NCBI GenBank assembly: GCA_021779275.1
Contig: JAJYAX010000052.1
Coordinates: 1-8,302, forward strand
Origin: Deltaproteobacteria bacterium
GTDB lineage: Bacteria; Desulfobacterota; Desulfobulbia; Desulfobulbales; Desulfocapsaceae
Length of the DNA: 8,302 bases
Reading direction: 5' to 3'
Positions within the stretch are counted from its first letter, which is position 1. Each line of letters starts with the position of its first letter. This document shows, in pieces, positions 6,286-8,302 of this stretch. A program made the translations under genes and the position numbers. The notes beneath the pieces were generated by a model. It saw only the letters and a list, made by a program, of their open reading frames with translations. It did not search any database and was not told the origin of the DNA.

Positions 6286-7149
6286 ATGACACCCCGGATT
6301 AAAAATATTCTCAGCACCCTCGATCATATCGCACCCTTCAGACTTGCCGAACCCTGGGATAATTGTGGACTGCTGGTCGGAAATCCCGAGCTGGACGTCA
6401 CCGGCGTTCTGGTCGCCCTTGACCCGACCAGCAGGGTACTGGACGAGGCAATCACCCTGGGTGCCAACACGATTGTAACGCATCATCCCCTGATCTTTCA
6501 TCCTCTGTCCGCGATCAATACCGCAACGCCCACCGGACGCTTCCTGGAAAAGGCCTTGACCCATGGAATTGCCGTTATCGCCTGTCATACCAACCTCGAC
6601 AGCGCCCGCCAGGGGGTCAACGATATCCTGGCGGAGGCCCTCGGACTCATCGAGGTGGAGCCCCTCAGGGCATCGGCTGACGGCACCCTTCCCGGCACGG
6701 GGCTGGGCAGGATCGGAAATCTTCAGGAGGGCCTGAGCCCGGATCAATTTATGGAGCGGGTCTTCCGCATCCTTGCTGTGCCCGCCGTGCAGATAGCCGG
6801 CCTGTTGCCTGATCGCATCGCCAGGGTCGCCCTCTGCGGCGGCAGCGGCTCCGACTTTGCCGAATCGGCACTTGCAGGGGGAGCCGATGTCTACCTCTCC
6901 GCCGAGATAAAACACAGTACCGCCAGGTGGGCCATGGAATGCGGATTCTGCATCATAGACGGCACCCATTACGCGACCGAGCAACCTGTCGTCAGTAACC
7001 TGGTCGCCCGACTCCGGCTTGCGGCCGAGGCCCGGACGTGGGATATCCGGATCCGGCAGACGCAGACGGAGTCGCACCCTTTTGTTATTCATAATGAATA
7101 TTTATATAGAAAACACCCCAACCACCTCAAAACAGGAGAACAACCTTGA
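6286..7149 (+). CDS. Nif3-like (YbgI / DUF34) dinuclear-metal protein
   Basis: The protein is 287 residues from ATG 6286. This start is preferred because the upstream in-frame ATG at 6235 lies inside the terminator stem and would add 17 hydrophobic residues, while MTPRIKNILSTLDHIAP matches the usual Nif3 N-terminus. Conserved points are L-A-E-P-W-D-N-C-G-L-L (20-30), T-H-H-P-L (65-69) with metal-binding His66/His67, H101-T-N-L-D105, C-G-G-S-G-S-D-F (184-191), S-A-E-I-K-H (205-210) and D-G-T-H-Y-A-T-E (225-232) with His228 and Glu232. These are the expected metal ligands of the Nif3/YbgI family, which is often labelled 'GTP cyclohydrolase 1 type 2'; that activity is not generally established. 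The usual DAGH motif is DGTH here. The stop overlaps the start of the zinc-ribbon gene, indicating an operon. The upstream ribosome site is weak. Confidence 0.92.
   Translation: MTPRIKNILSTLDHIAPFRLAEPWDNCGLLVGNPELDVTGVLVALDPTSRVLDEAITLGANTIVTHHPLIFHPLSAINTATPTGRFLEKALTHGIAVIACHTNLDSARQGVNDILAEALGLIEVEPLRASADGTLPGTGLGRIGNLQEGLSPDQFMERVFRILAVPAVQIAGLLPDRIARVALCGGSGSDFAESALAGGADVYLSAEIKHSTARWAMECGFCIIDGTHYATEQPVVSNLVARLRLAAEARTWDIRIRQTQTESHPFVIHNEYLYRKHPNHLKTGEQP
7134..7139 (+). promoter_or_regulatory. Ribosome binding site fixing the TTG start of the zinc-ribbon gene
   Basis: AGGAGA, ending six bases before TTG at 7146, is the strongest Shine-Dalgarno sequence near any start here. It lies inside the last codons of the Nif3-like gene and supports the unusual TTG start, whose last two bases begin the upstream TGA stop. 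Confidence 0.75.
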
Positions 7150-7871
7150 ACGAACATATAGAACAGCTCGTTTCGCTGCAGATGATTGATCTGGAAATTG
7201 ACAAGATCGACAATGAGATAAAGCAGGAACAGATCGCTCTTGACAAGCGGATTTCCACGCTTGCCGAAAGGGAGGCCCATATCACCGAAGTCCAGGCAAG
7301 GATCGCCCAGCTGGAGAAGGACAGGCGGACCCTGGATGACGAGATGGGTGACAAGATTGCCCATGTCCGGGACCGGCAGTCCAAGATGATGCAGGTGCAG
7401 ACGGGCAGAGAGCAGACGGCCCTCTTGAAGGAGATCGAGGATGCCAAGAAAAACGCCAAGGAGAACGAAGAGAAGGTCATGGAACTTATGGCGGAAATCG
7501 AAAGACTGACCGCCGAAGTGGACGCGGAAAAAGCCCTTCTCAAGGGCGAGAAAGAGCTGGTCTCCGAGGAAACCCAAAAGGTTCGTGATACCATAGAAAA
7601 CATCAACAAGGGAAAAAAGACCAAAGGCAGCAAACGGCAGAAGCAAGTCAAGGAGATCCAGGAAAGTCTGCTCCGGAAATACGACACCCTCCGCGAGCGC
7701 CGCAAAGGTCTGGCCGTCGTCAACGTCGTCCAGGGAGTCTGCCAGGGCTGTTTCATGAACATCCCGCCCCAGCAGTTCAACCAGCTGTTGAAGGGTGACA
7801 AGATCCTCGACTGCCCGACCTGTCAGCGCATTCTGTATTATCAGCCGGAGGCAGAAACGGAACAGGTTTGA
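7146..7871 (+). CDS. Coiled-coil protein with C-terminal C4 zinc ribbon (COG1579 / DUF164 family)
   Basis: This 241-residue soluble protein starts at TTG, overlapping the preceding gene's stop (TTGA). Residues about 5-155 are almost all heptad-like helices rich in Glu, Lys and Gln, consistent with a long antiparallel coiled coil. A basic stretch (155-168, GKKTKGSKRQKQ) and another helix lead to a zinc ribbon with C199-x-x-C202 and C223-x-x-C226, framed by V-C-Q-G-C-F-M-N-I-P and D-C-P-T-C-Q-R-I-L-Y-Y. The family is widespread in bacteria; a nucleic-acid-binding or regulatory role has been suggested, but the function of this member is unknown. It is translationally coupled to the Nif3-like gene and lies about 55 bases upstream of rnpB, an order I recognise from related proteobacterial genomes. 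There is no signal peptide or membrane segment. Confidence 0.92.
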   Translation: MNEHIEQLVSLQMIDLEIDKIDNEIKQEQIALDKRISTLAEREAHITEVQARIAQLEKDRRTLDDEMGDKIAHVRDRQSKMMQVQTGREQTALLKEIEDAKKNAKENEEKVMELMAEIERLTAEVDAEKALLKGEKELVSEETQKVRDTIENINKGKKTKGSKRQKQVKEIQESLLRKYDTLRERRKGLAVVNVVQGVCQGCFMNIPPQQFNQLLKGDKILDCPTCQRILYYQPEAETEQV

Positions 7872-7890
7872 AAAATCCTGCTCTTTTTTC

Positions 7891-7919
7891 TTTCATCTTT
7901 GAGAATTTCCAACTACACT
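7891..7919 (+). promoter_or_regulatory. Possible rnpB promoter
   Basis: TACACT (7914-7919) is a fair -10 element six bases before the predicted RNA 5' end. The matching -35 position, 17 bases upstream, holds only TTTCAT (7891-7896), a poor match. The A+T-rich gap after the zinc-ribbon stop (7872-7920) could hold the promoter; readthrough from the upstream genes is the alternative. Confidence 0.4.
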
Positions 7920-7925
7920 CAGTCC

Positions 7926-8280
7926 GGGAGCGGGTGCATGATCGCTCCGGCCATGAGCCGGAGAGGAAAGTCCGAACTCCGCAGGGCAGGATGGTTCGTA
8001 ACGCGAACTCCGGGTGACCGGGGGAAAGTGCAACAGAAAGCAGACCGCCCGATGTACTTCGGGTAAGGGTGAAATGGCGAGGTAAGAGCTCACCGCGTCC
8101 ATGGCGACATGGATGGCACGGCAAACCCCATTCGGAGCAAGACCAAATAGGGAAGCGATAAGGGCGGCCCGTCCGATGCTTCCGGGTAGGTTGCAGGAGA
8201 TGCCGGGTGATCGGCATCCTAGTGAAATGATCATGACCCATAACAGGGAACAGAATTCGGCTTATAGCCCGCTCCTTTTT
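7926..8280 (+). ncRNA. rnpB: RNase P RNA, bacterial type A
   Basis: This is the catalytic RNA that removes 5' leaders from pre-tRNAs and other substrates such as pre-tmRNA. It contains the universally conserved blocks: AGAGGAAAGTCC (7962-7973) and ACAGAAAGCAGACCGCC (8033-8049), which form P4; GGGTAAGGGTGAAA (8061-8074); GGTAAGAGCTCACC (8081-8094); CATTCGGAGCAAGACCAAAT (8129-8148); and CAGAATTCGGCTTATAG near the 3' end. P1 is formed by GGAGCGGG (7927-7934) and CCCGCTCC (8268-8275), which set the approximate ends; six T residues follow (8276-8281). The L15-type loop CCGGGTAGG (8182-8190) keeps the GGU that pairs with the tRNA CCA end, fitting the CCA-encoding tRNA in this window. Length is about 355 nt, normal for type A. 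The last bases (AGGAGAGA, 8289-8296) may be a ribosome site for a gene beyond the window. Confidence 0.97.
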
Positions 8281-8302
8281 TCTCACCCAGGAGAGACAGA
8301 CG

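Noticed and set aside
5944..7092. A 382-codon open frame on the minus strand
   Set aside because: It is antisense to the well-supported Nif3-like gene and the tRNA. Its C-terminal part (SRTYDRPVMSRWLYQLSYTP) is the familiar translation of an antisense tRNA, seen in many false protein entries.
7089..7801. Two long minus-strand frames opposite the zinc-ribbon gene
   Set aside because: They are complements of a coiled-coil gene and give low-complexity Ser/Leu/Phe-rich translations without domains.
7777..8286. Minus-strand frames of 169 and 113 codons
   Set aside because: They run antisense through RNase P RNA, whose conserved structure fully explains the sequence.
1..8302. CRISPR array, insertion sequence or transposase
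   Set aside because: I found no regularly spaced repeats, no transposase or integrase gene and no paired terminal inverted repeats in the window.

Overview
The window looks like a piece of a Gram-negative chromosome, most likely from the Desulfobacterota (former Deltaproteobacteria). This is inference from gene content and order: smpB next to a one-piece tmRNA gene, a multi-membrane M48 protease with TPRs, a GspE/PilB ATPase, and a Nif3-like / C4 zinc-ribbon / RNase P RNA array. No 16S rRNA or species-specific marker is present. Most of the window is G+C-rich (a 60-base block in the ATPase gene counts to about 62%). The first kilobase is clearly A+T-rich (a 60-base block there counts to about 33% G+C).

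Layout: (1) 1-1020, plus strand, A+T-rich: a protein pairing an apparent PocR-type ligand-sensing domain with a C-terminal Rossmann-like domain that resembles the nucleoside deoxyribosyltransferase/TIR-like superfamily. It ends 157 bases from the 3' end of the tmRNA gene, a classic integration site for mobile islands, so it is probably island cargo. (2) 1021-1177: a strong imperfect palindrome, an 11-bp tandem direct repeat and the tmRNA terminator. (3) 1178-5761, all minus strand and read right to left: M48-TPR membrane protease, GspE/PilB-type ATPase, SmpB, tmRNA (ssrA), with gaps of only 40, 18 and 22 bases, which suggests one transcription unit. (4) 5762-6000: a divergent intergenic region with a near-consensus sigma-70 promoter for a tRNA. 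(5) 6001-6076, plus strand: tRNA with anticodon CAU. (6) 6077-6285: two hairpins, the second a good intrinsic terminator. (7) 6286-7871: Nif3-like metal-binding protein and a coiled-coil/C4 zinc-ribbon protein, translationally coupled by a TTGA overlap. (8) About 7926-8280: type A RNase P RNA (rnpB).

Functionally most of the window is housekeeping RNA and protein quality control: SmpB and tmRNA rescue stalled ribosomes and tag the products (predicted encoded tag ADDYNFALAA), RNase P matures tRNA and probably pre-tmRNA 5' ends, and the membrane protease may act in envelope proteostasis. The item most worth following up is the putative PocR sensor / NDT-TIR-like protein at the island edge, whose architecture suggests a ligand-gated nucleotide-processing or signalling protein, possibly in defence. 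That function is inference only.
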